Assembly: GCA_009731375.1 (NCBI GenBank)
Contig: BJOX01000036.1
Coordinates: forward strand, 777,671 to 801,974
Length of the DNA: 24,304 nt
From: Paulinella micropora
Lineage: Eukaryota; Cercozoa; Imbricatea; Euglyphida
Direction: 5' to 3'
In this document: positions 1 to 9,291 of the stretch, one piece after another
How the letters are laid out: each line of letters starts with the position of its first letter
Position numbering within the stretch: the first letter of the stretch is position 1
Program-made: the position numbers and the translations under genes
Notes under the pieces: model-generated
What the model saw: the letters and a program-made list of their open reading frames with translations, nothing else
Databases searched by the model: none
Told to the model about the DNA's origin: nothing

Positions 1-2527
1 TCTCGGTGTAATCATAGTCCATGGGCCCCGTCTCAGTCCGGATCTCCTCGGCTTGCGCCATGGCCTCGAATTGGTCGCGCAGGTTGTCGTTATACTGGAA
101 GGTTTCGCGGGCCTTCCGCTCGGGCTCAATCCGCGCTGCTTCCTCATCGGAACCGACTTCCTCTACACATGCATCCTCCAAAAACTGGTTTTCTTTGGGG
201 ACCACCATACGTCGGCGGTATTCTTCCCATTCTTGTAGTTTTTCCCGGAGTGTGCATGCCAGAGTGCCATCGGGCTTCCGAACAGGAGCAGAAGCGTTCG
301 ACCGCCGAACCCCGCCCAAACGCTTTGACAGCTTCCAGTACGTGGCCATGGTAGCGCTCCTGAAGTTGGCAGCGGTGTCATTCTGGACCCGCTTCCACGC
401 TTGCTCCTTCTTCTCCTTGCATAACCTTCTGACCGCCTTCCTCGCTTCTTTATATCTTTGCCAGGCCTCTCGGTTGGCCTCATTCCTTCGCCAGAGGCCG
501 TATGCCTCTCTCCGTCGCGCAATCGCTTCCCTAAGACTCTCATCAAACCATGCATTAGTAAACCCTGGCCTAATCACCCGCGCATTAGTAAACCCTGGCC
601 TAATCACCCGAACTCCCAAGACCTTCGCGGCTGCGACCCTATCTACCTCCTGCTGAAGCTCATCCGGGTCCTCCACTGCTGATAGATCTGGGAGGCCATC
701 TGGCAACAGCCCCGATATACCAGCTGCAAAGGTCTCGTCGTACTTCAACCTAAGCTTAGACAGCTCACTCTCCTTACCCTCAACTACCCTGCCTATCAAG
801 CGCTCTGCCTTGAATGCTTTGTACCTCTTTACCTGCTTTTTGGGGGGTGGCTGTCCCCCCCAGACCAGTTCCGCCCACACAGCTTTGTGGTCGGTATCAA
901 GGTCTACCTCGTCGACGCCGAAGCTTGCCTCCTCCGCCAGCTCGGAAGAGACGCAGATGTAATCCAGTAGATGCCTTCGTCCACCTACATTTTCCTGCCT
1001 AGACCACCAATATTTGTCCCCCCGTGGTTGCGAAAACCCACTGAGATTGCGCAACCCCGTGGCAACAAGCATCGCAGCCAGCAACTCACCATTCTCACTC
1101 CTAACCCCTCTACCCCTCCCATCTATCTCGCCAAAGAGGCCCACCACTCCCTCCTCCCGCGCTATTCTGGCGGGCCCCAGCTTAGCATTAGCATCACCAA
1201 CCGTAACCACATGACCTTTGGTGGCGAAGTAGGAGACGGCCGCCTGCCACGCCTCATAGGCTGCAATAGATTCCTCTCGTTGATTTTCTTGGGGGAAGTA
1301 GCCGTTGCCGACGAACACATCCGACGCCGTCGCGCTCCCAGACGACAGCCTCACCCACAATTGCTGTGGGTGTGGAACAGGCGCCTGTACAATGGTAGCG
1401 CACGGTGCCAGATAGTTGGCCACCAACGTCAAGACTCCCCCCAAGAGACGCGAGCCCGCACCAGTTGCAGCCGCTTTGCCGAGGACTGCGAAGCCGTCGA
1501 CTTGGAGCTTCTCCACCTTCTGCGACGATAGGTTGTGCTCCTGGACTCCGACGATCACCCAGCCTCGCTCCTTGTAGTGCTCCGGCCATTCCCCAAAGCC
1601 TGGGCTATCCGCACCCACTTTGCCTTGCCAATTATGTGAGGCCACCCTCAGTGGGAAGCCTTTCACAAATTGGGAAGAACGAAGCTGATGCCGATGCCTG
1701 CGCTTCGGTTGAGCCCGCCTGGAGCCCTCCGCCACCCTCCACGGCCCATCCTGCACCCTCCGCCCCAGCTCCTCCAGCTCCCGCATCCCGCCCCACTCCG
1801 CCAAGGGAGATTCACCGCTTGAGGCTTCGCCCTGGGGCTCGTCGACTTCCACGTCGAGCACCCAGTAGCCAAATCCCTGCTTGCGAAGCTCCCTCTGCAT
1901 CTCTACATACTGGGCACCCCCCCGTGCAGCCCGCTGCTTCTCTCTTTCCCGGAAAGTCCTACCCGTCGCAACGTGAACCTTTCCCGTGAAGAACTTACGC
2001 TCCCGCAGCAGCCGCACCATCTTCTCCGCCTCCTCACAAGACGCACATTTAATCCGCAAATGTCGCCCACTACCTCTGCCCGCGAATTCCACCTCGACTT
2101 CCCCGAGACCGAGAATTCGGAGCTCTCGCGCCATGACCACTGTCTGAGAGACATGCGATAGCCCCCATACTATGCAACATCTCTTATCCAGCTCATTTCG
2201 TACCTTCCTCCGCCACCTCCTCGGTGGCGGTACCGCTTGCCACACGCCGTGACCAGACCTTTCCGGACGTGACTTCTCTTCCGAGGTTGGGGAGGGTGAT
2301 CGAGATGCAGCAGGATTGCTGGCTCTACGTGATTCAGGTTGCCCGTCAGGTACGCGAGCACTCGACCACCCCACCCCGGCCGAGTAGCCATCGCCACCCG
2401 CAGGCGCACTCCCACGGGGAACGTCTAAACCTGAAGGATTACCGCCTTGACCCATAGGGCCAGCACTAGCGGCCGCGCTCTTCGCATAAGAACCTGACAT
2501 AAGTGGTATGGGACCCCGGTGCCGCAT
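1..2527 (-). CDS. Non-LTR retrotransposon (LINE) ORF, N-terminal part with EEP endonuclease; runs off the window
   Basis: The minus frame stays open from the TAA at 2573-2575 to the window edge, 842 codons from the first ATG (2525-2527); the next in-frame ATG is at 2498-2500. Residues 1-110 are rich in Gly, Pro, Ser and Arg. Residues about 130-200 (from MARELRIL) look like an RRM-type beta-alpha-beta fold, a weak call. From about residue 290 an endonuclease/exonuclease/phosphatase domain follows with the expected signature residues: N299 (SHNWQGK), E330 (GVQEH), Y410 (NGYFPQ), D445 and N447 (GDANAK), D522 (LLDYI), D546-H547 (TDH). In LINEs this domain nicks target DNA for target-primed reverse transcription. 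Residues 560-842 are the charged linker that normally precedes the reverse transcriptase, which would lie outside the window; it contains WFDESLREAIARRR. No stop or frameshift is seen, so the copy is probably recent. The clade cannot be fixed without the RT. Confidence 0.88.
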   Translation of the reverse strand, partial: MRHRGPIPLMSGSYAKSAAASAGPMGQGGNPSGLDVPRGSAPAGGDGYSAGVGWSSARVPDGQPESRRASNPAASRSPSPTSEEKSRPERSGHGVWQAVPPPRRWRRKVRNELDKRCCIVWGLSHVSQTVVMARELRILGLGEVEVEFAGRGSGRHLRIKCASCEEAEKMVRLLRERKFFTGKVHVATGRTFREREKQRAARGGAQYVEMQRELRKQGFGYWVLDVEVDEPQGEASSGESPLAEWGGMRELEELGRRVQDGPWRVAEGSRRAQPKRRHRHQLRSSQFVKGFPLRVASHNWQGKVGADSPGFGEWPEHYKERGWVIVGVQEHNLSSQKVEKLQVDGFAVLGKAAATGAGSRLLGGVLTLVANYLAPCATIVQAPVPHPQQLWVRLSSGSATASDVFVGNGYFPQENQREESIAAYEAWQAAVSYFATKGHVVTVGDANAKLGPARIAREEGVVGLFGEIDGRGRGVRSENGELLAAMLVATGLRNLSGFSQPRGDKYWWSRQENVGGRRHLLDYICVSSELAEEASFGVDEVDLDTDHKAVWAELVWGGQPPPKKQVKRYKAFKAERLIGRVVEGKESELSKLRLKYDETFAAGISGLLPDGLPDLSAVEDPDELQQEVDRVAAAKVLGVRVIRPGFTNARVIRPGFTNAWFDESLREAIARRREAYGLWRRNEANREAWQRYKEARKAVRRLCKEKKEQAWKRVQNDTAANFRSATMATYWKLSKRLGGVRRSNASAPVRKPDGTLACTLREKLQEWEEYRRRMVVPKENQFLEDACVEEVGSDEEAARIEPERKARETFQYNDNLRDQFEAMAQAEEIRTETGPMDYDYTE
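558..617 (-). repeat. 30-bp in-frame tandem duplication in the LINE ORF
   Basis: Two adjacent near-identical 30-bp units lie in the linker after the endonuclease domain. They duplicate ten residues (RVIRPGFTNA) without breaking the frame. The unit ends just before the conserved-looking WFDESL stretch. Boundaries are within a few bases. Confidence 0.85.
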
Positions 2528-3130
2528 TGATCGAGTTGTAAACTCGATAAATGAGGACCCAGGTGGGGTTATTTAAAGCTCAACCCTTAAAAAGCATACG
2601 TGTACGTATGTATAGGAATACACACAAACACTCACCTGCATCCGTAACCAGGCACGAGGCAGGACCCGCTGTGCATCATCGAGGTAGGTGTCGTGGCAAA
2701 CCACCCTGCGTCCGATAAACGCTGCAAGTGAGTCATCTACCGAGAGCACAGAGTGACAGGCCCGTGCACGTGTACCCACCACCCCATAACCCTCCGCCAG
2801 AGCAACCCCATGGCATCCGCAGGATGAGCACGAAGAGTGCTGAGAGAGAGGGTGAGCCAGGAGCCCCGCTCCGGTCCGTCGTTACTTTGGTCATTTAGTC
2901 GTTTCAAGGCTTGTGGTAAGGTGTAGGGCCTCTCGCCTTCGTACAAACTCCGACCGACAGTAGCTTGGTTGACCATCCTTCGCGGTGACCCTCTGAACAC
3001 AACCCCCTCCCCCAGTGCCCACCCCTTGTGATTCCAGAGGCCACCCCGAGCCAAGAGCCATGAGTATGATGAGCAACTCACATGAGTTACTCTCAGTAAT
3101 TGGGACCCGTCTCATAAATCAATGGAACGC
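2528..3130 (-). repeat. LINE 5' leader, monomer 1 (ORF-proximal)
   Basis: Non-coding leader directly upstream of the LINE start codon on the minus strand. It is alignable over most of its length with 3561-4245; shared blocks (plus strand) include ccaccctgcgtccgata, gagtcatctaccgag and aggccaccccgagccaagag. Two diverged copies in the same direction in front of the ORF look like the tandem 5' UTR monomers of some L1-type elements, in which each monomer carries promoter activity. I infer promoter function from that analogy only. Confidence 0.65.
2569..2578 (-). promoter_or_regulatory. TATA-like element in leader monomer 1
   Basis: The minus strand reads CTTTAAATAA about 42-51 nt before the LINE start codon. 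The same ten bases occur at the equivalent place in monomer 2 (3591-3600), in a conserved context. If it works as a TATA box, transcription would start close to the ORF. It also supplies the TAA that bounds the ORF upstream. Functional role is inferred. Confidence 0.3.
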
Positions 3131-3228
3131 TTATCGTGCGCCCCTCATAGGCTCAGCCCGCCCATGTGAAAGCTAGGCCTCGCCCAAAGCAAAGCAAAGC
3201 AAAGCAACAACAACAACAACAACAACAC

Positions 3229-3317
<89 letters not shown>

Positions 3318-3560
3318 AGCGAGGCCGCCGTGGCTCGCCCGCAATCCAGCTGGGTGCACCTCGTCACAACCACTCATCGGCGTGAGCTCATAGCTGTGTG
3401 CGACATAGGTACAAGAGCAAGAGGAGAAACAGTGTGCCAGCGTGGATGTGTGGGTGAGGCAGTGCGGTGAGGCAAAGCAGCGATGCCAGTCGAATCCCTG
3501 GAGACGGAACCTAGCATCAAAAACATCGTATAAGTCTACCCCAGGCCTCCATCCACCTGG
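3131..3560. repeat. Spacer between leader monomers with (AAAGC)n, (CAA)n and (GA)n
   Basis: The two leader copies are separated by about 430 bp. It contains a short AAAGC run and CAA run (about 3188-3228) followed by a GA dinucleotide tract of nearly 80 bp (3232-3309). The remaining stretch (3310-3540) is non-repetitive and shows no convincing ORF. Open frames across the GA tract are low-complexity artefacts. Confidence 0.8.
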
Positions 3561-4245
3561 TGAGCTCGATAAAAGAAGACCCGAGTGGGGTTATTTAAAG
3601 CTCAACCCTTAAAAAAGCATAAACATGTACGCCGCCAGGAACCCAACAACAATAACATAGCAGCCAGGAACCCAACAACAATAACATAGCTTCCGTAACC
3701 AGCCTTCAGGAACCCGCCTCAGTTACCCGCCCCCGTAACCAGGCCAGAGACGTGACGTACTATGCATCATTGAGGTGTCGTGGCAAGCCACCCTGCGTCC
3801 GATAGAAGCTACAAAAGAGTCATCTACCGAGAACACTAAGTGACAGGCCCGGTCACATGCACCCAACACGTCCCGACCCTCCGCCAGAGCATCCCCATGG
3901 CATCCGCAAGTGAGCACGAGGGGTTTCTGGGAGAGAGGGTGAGTCAGGAGCCCCGCGTCCAGGCAGTCGCTACTGTGGCAGTTGAGTGATTTCAAGGCTT
4001 GTGGAAATGTGTGGGGCCTCTCGCCTTCGTACCCACTCATACCGACAGTAGTTTAGTTAACCAACCTGTCCAGTGACCCACTGAGCCCAACCCCCTCCCT
4101 CAGATAACCCCCACCCCCCGCACCCCGAGTGATACCAGAGGCCACCCCGAGCCAAGAGCCGTGAGCGTGGTGAGAGAGCTTCTCTCAGTAAAAGTTTCCG
4201 TCTCATGAATCAGTGGAGCACTGATTATGTACCCCTCATAACAAG
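3561..4245 (-). repeat. LINE 5' leader, monomer 2 (distal)
   Basis: Second, diverged copy of the leader in the same orientation as monomer 1, including the CTTTAAATAA element at 3591-3600. It carries an extra insertion of two 29-bp units (3634-3691). It ends near 4245, where similarity to monomer 1 is lost. It could alternatively be the leader of a second, otherwise deleted LINE copy. Confidence 0.6.
3634..3691. repeat. 29-bp direct tandem duplication
   Basis: Two head-to-tail copies of a 29-bp unit starting gccaggaacccaacaac, identical apart from the last base. They lie within leader monomer 2 and are absent from monomer 1, so the duplication arose after the monomers split. Confidence 0.9.
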
Positions 4246-4309
4246 CTGCCAACGGCCCCAACCCCGCCGTGTGGCGGTGGCACCCAACCATGTATTGGTG
4301 CCCCCCCAA
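4246..4309. other. Unassigned spacer between LINE leader and SINE tail
   Basis: About 65 bp of non-repetitive sequence with a C-rich end next to the AAT tail of the SINE. No gene is visible. Confidence 0.5.
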
Positions 4310-4604
4310 ATAATAATAATAATAATGATAATAATAGTGCTTCTCTGTCAATGGCTGATGCATTTCTGCACATGCGCCTCCATCGTCTCACCCGTGAGGG
4401 GAGTACGAAGAATTGACGATAAGCTCTAATGACACCCCCGCAAGGGCAGTTCCAACACTTCCAGACGGGCCGGTATGTTCAATGAAAATACTGGTCCAGA
4501 AATAGACCGGTATGTTCAATGAAAATACTGGTGGCACCGACGGGAATCGAACTGACGACAGGGCCCAGATGGTAGAACTTGACCACTGGGCTATCACGGT
4601 GTCC
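4310..4604 (-). mobile_element. SINE with tRNA-like head and ATT-type tail
   Basis: Read on the minus strand, the element opens near 4603 with a tRNA-like segment. It has an A-box-like TGATAGCCCAGTGG and a B-box-like AGTTCGATTCC. The would-be acceptor arms GACACCG and CGGTGCC pair at six of seven positions. The T and anticodon stems do not fold properly, so this is a SINE promoter head and not a tRNA gene. A body of about 200 bp follows, then an (ATT)n tail at 4310-4336, a tail type known from SINEs mobilised by LINEs of the CR1/L2/RTE kind. The body has a 25-26 bp unit (accggtatgttcaatg...) present twice, at about 4469-4495 and 4508-4534. Transcription by RNA polymerase III would be expected; the partner LINE is unknown. 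Confidence 0.7.
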
Positions 4605-4608
4605 AATA

Positions 4609-4678
<70 letters not shown>

Positions 4679-4719
4679 TGATAATAATAATAGAAATAAT
4701 AATAATATTGATAATAATG

Positions 4720-4758
<39 letters not shown>

Positions 4759-4852
4759 GTAATAATAATGATAATAATAGTAATAGTAAAAATGATAAAA
4801 ATAATAATGATAAGAGTAATAGTAACAATAATAATAATAAAAACAAAGTAAG
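4604..4852. repeat. Imperfect (AAT)n microsatellite
   Basis: About 250 bp of AAT/ATA trinucleotide repeat with scattered GAT, CAA and AGT variants, starting at the 5' end of the SINE. Long open frames here (poly-Asn, poly-Ile, poly-Leu) are repeat translations. Confidence 0.95.
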
Positions 4853-4903
4853 AAAACATGGCAAGAGAGAGAGAGGGGGGGGGGGATCCAAATTAGAATA
4901 AAA

Positions 4904-4930
4904 ATATTAACTGTGTCTTTCAGTTAATAT
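4904..4930. repeat. Perfect inverted repeat, 10-bp arms, 7-nt loop
   Basis: Arms ATATTAACTG and CAGTTAATAT enclose the loop TGTCTTT. The arms are kept without change in the second copy (5049-5081), while the loop differs. Confidence 0.9.
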
Positions 4931-5048
4931 CTCATTAATTTGGGTAAAAATAACAAAAATAAAAATAATAATAAAGAAAAACATATATAAGGTAAGGGTA
5001 AGAAACCATGGTCAGAGAGAGAGAGAGGGGGATCCAAATTGGAATAAG

Positions 5049-5081
5049 ATATTAACTGAAGGACAAGGACACAGTTAATAT
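5049..5081. repeat. Perfect inverted repeat, 10-bp arms, 13-nt loop
   Basis: Same arms as 4904-4930, but the loop is AAGGACAAGGACA. Its last seven bases are the reverse complement of the other copy's loop with one mismatch, and the loop looks internally duplicated. Confidence 0.9.
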
Positions 5082-5092
5082 TTCATAAATTT

Positions 5093-5130
<38 letters not shown>

Positions 5131-5132
5131 GG

Positions 5133-5284
5133 AAGCAAGGTTTAATGAGAAAAAGACGAAAGAAAAATGAAGAAGAGCCTAATTCAGATGAATTCTGGTT
5201 CCAAGGAACGACAGTACAAGCTCATAAGGAAATCTGGAACTAAGGTTCAACAGAAAGCTCCTGGAAAGAGTAATATAGAAGGGG
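5133..5284 (+). repeat. Dispersed ~150-bp repeat, copy 1
   Basis: First of three near-identical copies (others at 7364-7478 and 7591-7742). It follows a T run (5093-5126). A short frame from ATG (MKKSLIQMNSGSKERQYKL...) is open in all copies but is preceded closely by an in-frame stop, so coding capacity is doubtful. Differences between copies in the shared part are few (for example cag/cac/caa in one codon). Confidence 0.8.
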
Positions 5285-5880
5285 GTTTTTTTTTCAACTT
5301 AGAATTTTAATCATTAGTGTGTTGAACATGTAGTAAACTCAATAATAAAATGAGTCCTAGTAGAAAAGAGAGCAAACAGAGAAAAATATAGGCTAATCAA
5401 AACAAAAGCAATAGCAAAGGAAAAACAGACGCAGGCAAACAAGCAAAGAGCACGAGGAGACATATGAGGAAAGGATGAAACATGTGAAGGCTCAAATAGT
5501 AGAAGATCAATATATCGCAGGTAAGAAGCTGGCCATATAATAGTCTAAATGCCCGAAGCGTTTAGTTGCCCGGATCCTCGACCCCCCTAGTGTTTATGAG
5601 GACTTATGGAGGGAAGGATCATACAAGGAAGAAGAGCTTAGCACGCCTCGGGCATGTAGCCCATTGAATACGGACCACATACCCGAGACATACTAATCTC
5701 ACTACCATTGTAGGCCAAAACATGCCTCCCTCCCACACATAGCCCCCCGCAAGCACACAAACATATGCGCAAAATAAATATAAATAACAACCACATACAT
5801 ACAACGTTAATATATATAGATATGTAAAGAAAAAAAAAACATGTATAAGCACATAAATACATAAACATATATATAGTACA
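5285..5880. other. No gene seen
   Basis: A-rich sequence (5285-5520) grading into moderately GC sequence (5520-5760). Open frames are short and lack recognisable motifs. A consensus-like donor (CAG|GTAAGA) occurs near 5520 on the plus strand but no exon can be supported. Confidence 0.5.
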
Positions 5881-6834
5881 CATAAATACATGTACACGTA
5901 CATACACACATAGCATATATAACATGCATACTACGACATAATACATACATACATACATACATACATACATACATACATACAAACATATATACATACATAC
6001 ATACAATGATAAACACACATACATACACACATACATGCATATAGTAGAGATATACATACATACATATATACATTCATACTTATGCATTGTAACATATATA
6101 CACATACATACATATGTACACACATACATACATACATACAAACATACATACATACGGATATACATACAAACATTCATACGTACATAATTTACATACATGC
6201 ATACATACATACATACATACATACATACATACATACGTACCATACATACATACCATACATACATACATACATATATAGATGCATACATACATACATACAT
6301 ACAAACATGCGTACATACATACGTACATAGATATATACATGCATACATACATACATAAATACATACATACATACATACATATTTACATGAATAAATACAT
6401 ATGTATATACATGCATACATATATACATACATACAAACATATATACATACATACATACATACATACATACATACATACATACATAACATTCATACATACA
6501 TACATACATACATGCATGCATACATACATACATACATACATACATACAAATATATATACATACAATGTACATACAAATTGAACAAAATGTAGTACTACAT
6601 ATATATATATATACAGTACATACATAGATATACACATACATTTATGCATGCATGCATACATATATACATACATACAGACATAAGTAAATACATATATACA
6701 TACATACATACATACAAGCATGCATATATTATCAATACATACATCCATCAATACATACATATATAAATACATACATACATACACATACATATATACATAC
6801 ATATATACATACATACATAACATACATACATACC
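5881..6834. repeat. (CATA)n tetranucleotide array
   Basis: About 950 bp of CATA repeat with point variants (GCATA, AACATA, GTACATA) and a short TA run near 6600. Open frames on both strands encode MYVC/YIHT-type repeats and are artefacts. Confidence 0.97.
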
Positions 6835-7274
6835 CTACCTACCCTACCAACCCTACCTACCCTACCTACCTTACCTACCCTACCTACCCCTTCCTACCCC
6901 TACCTACCCCTACCTACCCTACCTACCCTATCTACCCTACCCACCCTACCCACCCTACCCACCCTACCTACCCCACCTACCCTACCTACCTACCCTACCT
7001 ACCCTACCTACCCTACCTACCCTACCCTACCCACCCTACCCTTAGGTAGGGTAGGTAGGGTAGGTAGGGTAGTTGGGTAGGTAGGGTAGGTAGGGTGCCT
7101 ACCTAACCTACCTAACCTATCTAACCTACCTACCCTACCTACCCTACCTACCCTACCTAACCTATCTAACCTACCGACCCTACCAACCCTACCTACCCTA
7201 CCTACCCTACCTACCCTACCTACCCTACCTACCTACCCACCCCACCTACCCTACCTACCCTACCTACCCTCCCC
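6831..7274. repeat. (CCTA)n/(CCCTACCTA)n array with an internal inversion
   Basis: Array built of CCTA and CCCTA units, merging with the CATA array at its left end. Between 7044 and 7096 the units read GGTA/GGGTA, so a segment of about 53 bp is inverted relative to both flanks. The array ends in a short C/T run before the TTA array. Confidence 0.93.
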
Positions 7275-7280
7275 CTTTTT

Positions 7281-7284
7281 TTAA

Positions 7285-7350
<66 letters not shown>

Positions 7351-7352
7351 TT
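7281..7352. repeat. (TTA)n microsatellite
   Basis: About 70 bp of ATT/TTA repeat that ends in ttctttttacag directly before copy 2 of the dispersed 150-bp repeat. Confidence 0.95.
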
Positions 7353-7363
7353 CTTTTTACAGT

Positions 7364-7478
7364 AAGCAAGGTTTAATGAGAAAAAGACGAAAGAAAAATG
7401 AAGAAGAGCCTAATTCACATGAATTCTGGTTCCAAGGAACGACAGTACAAGCTCGTAAGGAAATCTGGAACTAAGGTT
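7364..7478 (+). repeat. Dispersed ~150-bp repeat, copy 2 (truncated)
   Basis: Very similar to 5133-5247, then cut off by a T-rich run at about 7478. It is preceded by ttctttttacag, which would serve as a 3' splice site. Copies 2 and 3 lie 227 bp apart, each behind a TTA array, so they look like one tandem duplication. Confidence 0.85.
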
Positions 7479-7495
7479 TTTTTTTTAAATTTATT

Positions 7496-7508
7496 TTATT
7501 TTATTTTA

Positions 7509-7586
<78 letters not shown>
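7496..7586. repeat. (TTTTA)n and (TTA)n microsatellite
   Basis: Short TTTTA run followed by about 75 bp of TTA repeat, ending in attacag just before copy 3 of the dispersed repeat. Confidence 0.95.
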
Positions 7587-7587
<1 letters not shown>

Positions 7588-7590
7588 AGT

Positions 7591-7742
7591 AATCAAGGTT
7601 TAATGAGAAAAGGACGAAAGAAAAATGAAGAAGAGCCTAATTCAAATGAATTCTGGTTCCAAGGAACGACAGTACAAGCTCATAAGGAAATCTGGAACTA
7701 AGGTTCAACAGAAAGCTCATAGAAAGAGTAATATAGAAGGGG
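7591..7742 (+). repeat. Dispersed ~150-bp repeat, copy 3
   Basis: Full-length match to copy 1, including the 3' part (caacagaaagctc...aatatagaagggg). It continues into about 100 bp of purine-rich sequence without a recognisable gene. Confidence 0.85.
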
Positions 7743-7841
7743 CAAGAAAGAGGAAAAAGATATAAAGAAAGAAAGGAAAAAGGGATAAAGAAAAAGCGAG
7801 GAAAAGAAGATAGAAGAACAAAAACAGTAAAGAAGGAAAAC

Positions 7842-7844
7842 AGG

Positions 7845-7941
<97 letters not shown>

Positions 7942-8198
7942 NNNNNNNNNNNNNNNNNNNNNNNNNNNNNNNNNNNNNNNNNNNNNNNNNNNNNNNNNNN
8001 NNNNNNNNNNNNNNNNNNNNNNNNNNNNNNNNNNNNNNNNNNNNNNNNNNNNNNNNNNNNNNNNNNNNNNNNNNNNNNNNNNNNNNNNNNNNNNNNNNNN
8101 NNNNNNNNNNNNNNNNNNNNNNNNNNNNNNNNNNNNNNNNNNNNNNNNNNNNNNNNNNNNNNNNNNNNNNNNNNNNNNNNNNNNNNNNNNNNNNNNNN

Positions 8199-8232
<34 letters not shown>
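7842..8232. other. Poly(A) run with assembly gap (7942-8198)
   Basis: A run of about 100 A on the left and 32 A on the right of 257 N. The true length and content are unknown. Confidence 0.97.
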
Positions 8233-8234
<2 letters not shown>

Positions 8235-8803
8235 CTTGCTTTTATTTTTTTTAAATATAATTTGTTATAAATATTTTGAGCTATTTTGCTCCATTTTTCT
8301 TCCTTCTTTGATCCTTTCTGTACTCCTTTTTATTTCCCGACAATATTCATCTCATAAGCTATTTGCTTTTCCTCTTTTTCACAATTTTCACTGCGTATCT
8401 ATGTATTTATTACTTGCGCCTAACGTTTTTTACGCGTGCTTTTGTCAGGTACGAAACTGGCTTCATCCCCGATAAACGCACATCAAAATTTCCTCATTTA
8501 GTGTCAACGGACTGAAAAAGAAAGTCATCCTCAACAATGAATGAATTTCCCTCAGCAGGCAGGCGATGAGAGGGAAAGTTTCGCTTTGCATCTTTATGGA
8601 GCGAATCAGTCCACTTCTACGGAGTCTAAATTAATTAACTTATGCCGAAATGTGTACAGACATTTTTCAAATATCGCTTCAAAAATTACAATAGATCCCA
8701 GGGCTGTGTAATGTAAATACTTGTCTTAATTTGAAATTAAACAGCTTTCTAAAAGAAGGAATTTATTATCTGAGGGGAGTTACTATTAGAGGGAAGAATT
8801 AAT
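8233..8803. other. AT-rich unique sequence, no gene seen
   Basis: About 570 bp of non-repetitive sequence. A 79-codon open frame from 8236 is very hydrophobic and AT-driven; it has no recognisable motif and I do not call it a gene. Confidence 0.5.
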
Positions 8804-9139
8804 AACAACAACAACAAGAACAACGACGACGAAGACCCATCACCACCACCACAATCATCATCATCATCATCATCATCATCGATCATCTACCTACCTACCT
8901 ACCTACCTACCTACCTACCCTACCCTACCTACCTACCCTACCTACCCTACCTACCTACCCTACCTACCTACCTACCTACCTACCTACCTACTTACTTACT
9001 TACCTACCTGCCTACTTACTACATACCACCTACCCACCTACCTACTTACCTACCTACCTACCCTACCTACCTACCCTACCTACCTACCCTACCTACCTAC
9101 CCTACCTACCTACTCTACCTTCCTACCCTACCTACCTAC

Positions 9140-9189
<50 letters not shown>

Positions 9190-9200
9190 GTCTGTCTGTG

Positions 9201-9270
<70 letters not shown>

Positions 9271-9291
9271 CCTATCTATCTATCTATCTGG
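8804..9291. repeat. Composite microsatellite: CAA, GAC, CAC, ATC, then CTAC, then CTAT
   Basis: Trinucleotide runs (8804-8883) pass into CTAC/CCTA repeats (8884-9138) and then a pure CTAT array (9139-9291). Each block differs from its neighbour by one or two bases of the unit, as if it had been seeded by it. Confidence 0.95.

Larger units (their letters stand above)
4856..5092. repeat. Two diverged ~90-bp repeats, each with a conserved hairpin
   Basis: Copies at about 4856-4945 and 5005-5092 share an order of parts: catgg, GA tract, G run, gatccaaatt, a short inverted repeat, then taatttggt or similar. They are separated by about 60 bp of A-rich sequence. No ORF. They may be remnants of a small non-autonomous element. 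Confidence 0.7.

Noticed and set aside
971-1989. Plus-strand frames of 186 and 194 codons
   Set aside because: Antisense of the LINE endonuclease ORF, which has the recognisable motifs.
4536-4604. Functional tRNA gene
   Set aside because: Acceptor arms and promoter boxes are visible, but T and anticodon stems do not pair and the sequence runs into a SINE body.
4388-4901. Poly-Leu, poly-Ile and poly-Asn frames
   Set aside because: Translation of the AAT array plus antisense of the SINE.
5638-6641. Long minus-strand frames of MYVCMYVC type (up to 283 codons)
   Set aside because: Direct translation of the CATA array; open on both strands and in several frames at once.
6831-7274. Telomere array
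   Set aside because: Units are CCTA and CCCTA rather than a constant telomere unit, and the array is flanked by other microsatellites on both sides.
8236-8475. 79-codon hydrophobic plus frame
   Set aside because: Composition follows the AT-rich base content; no motif, no homologous copy in the window.
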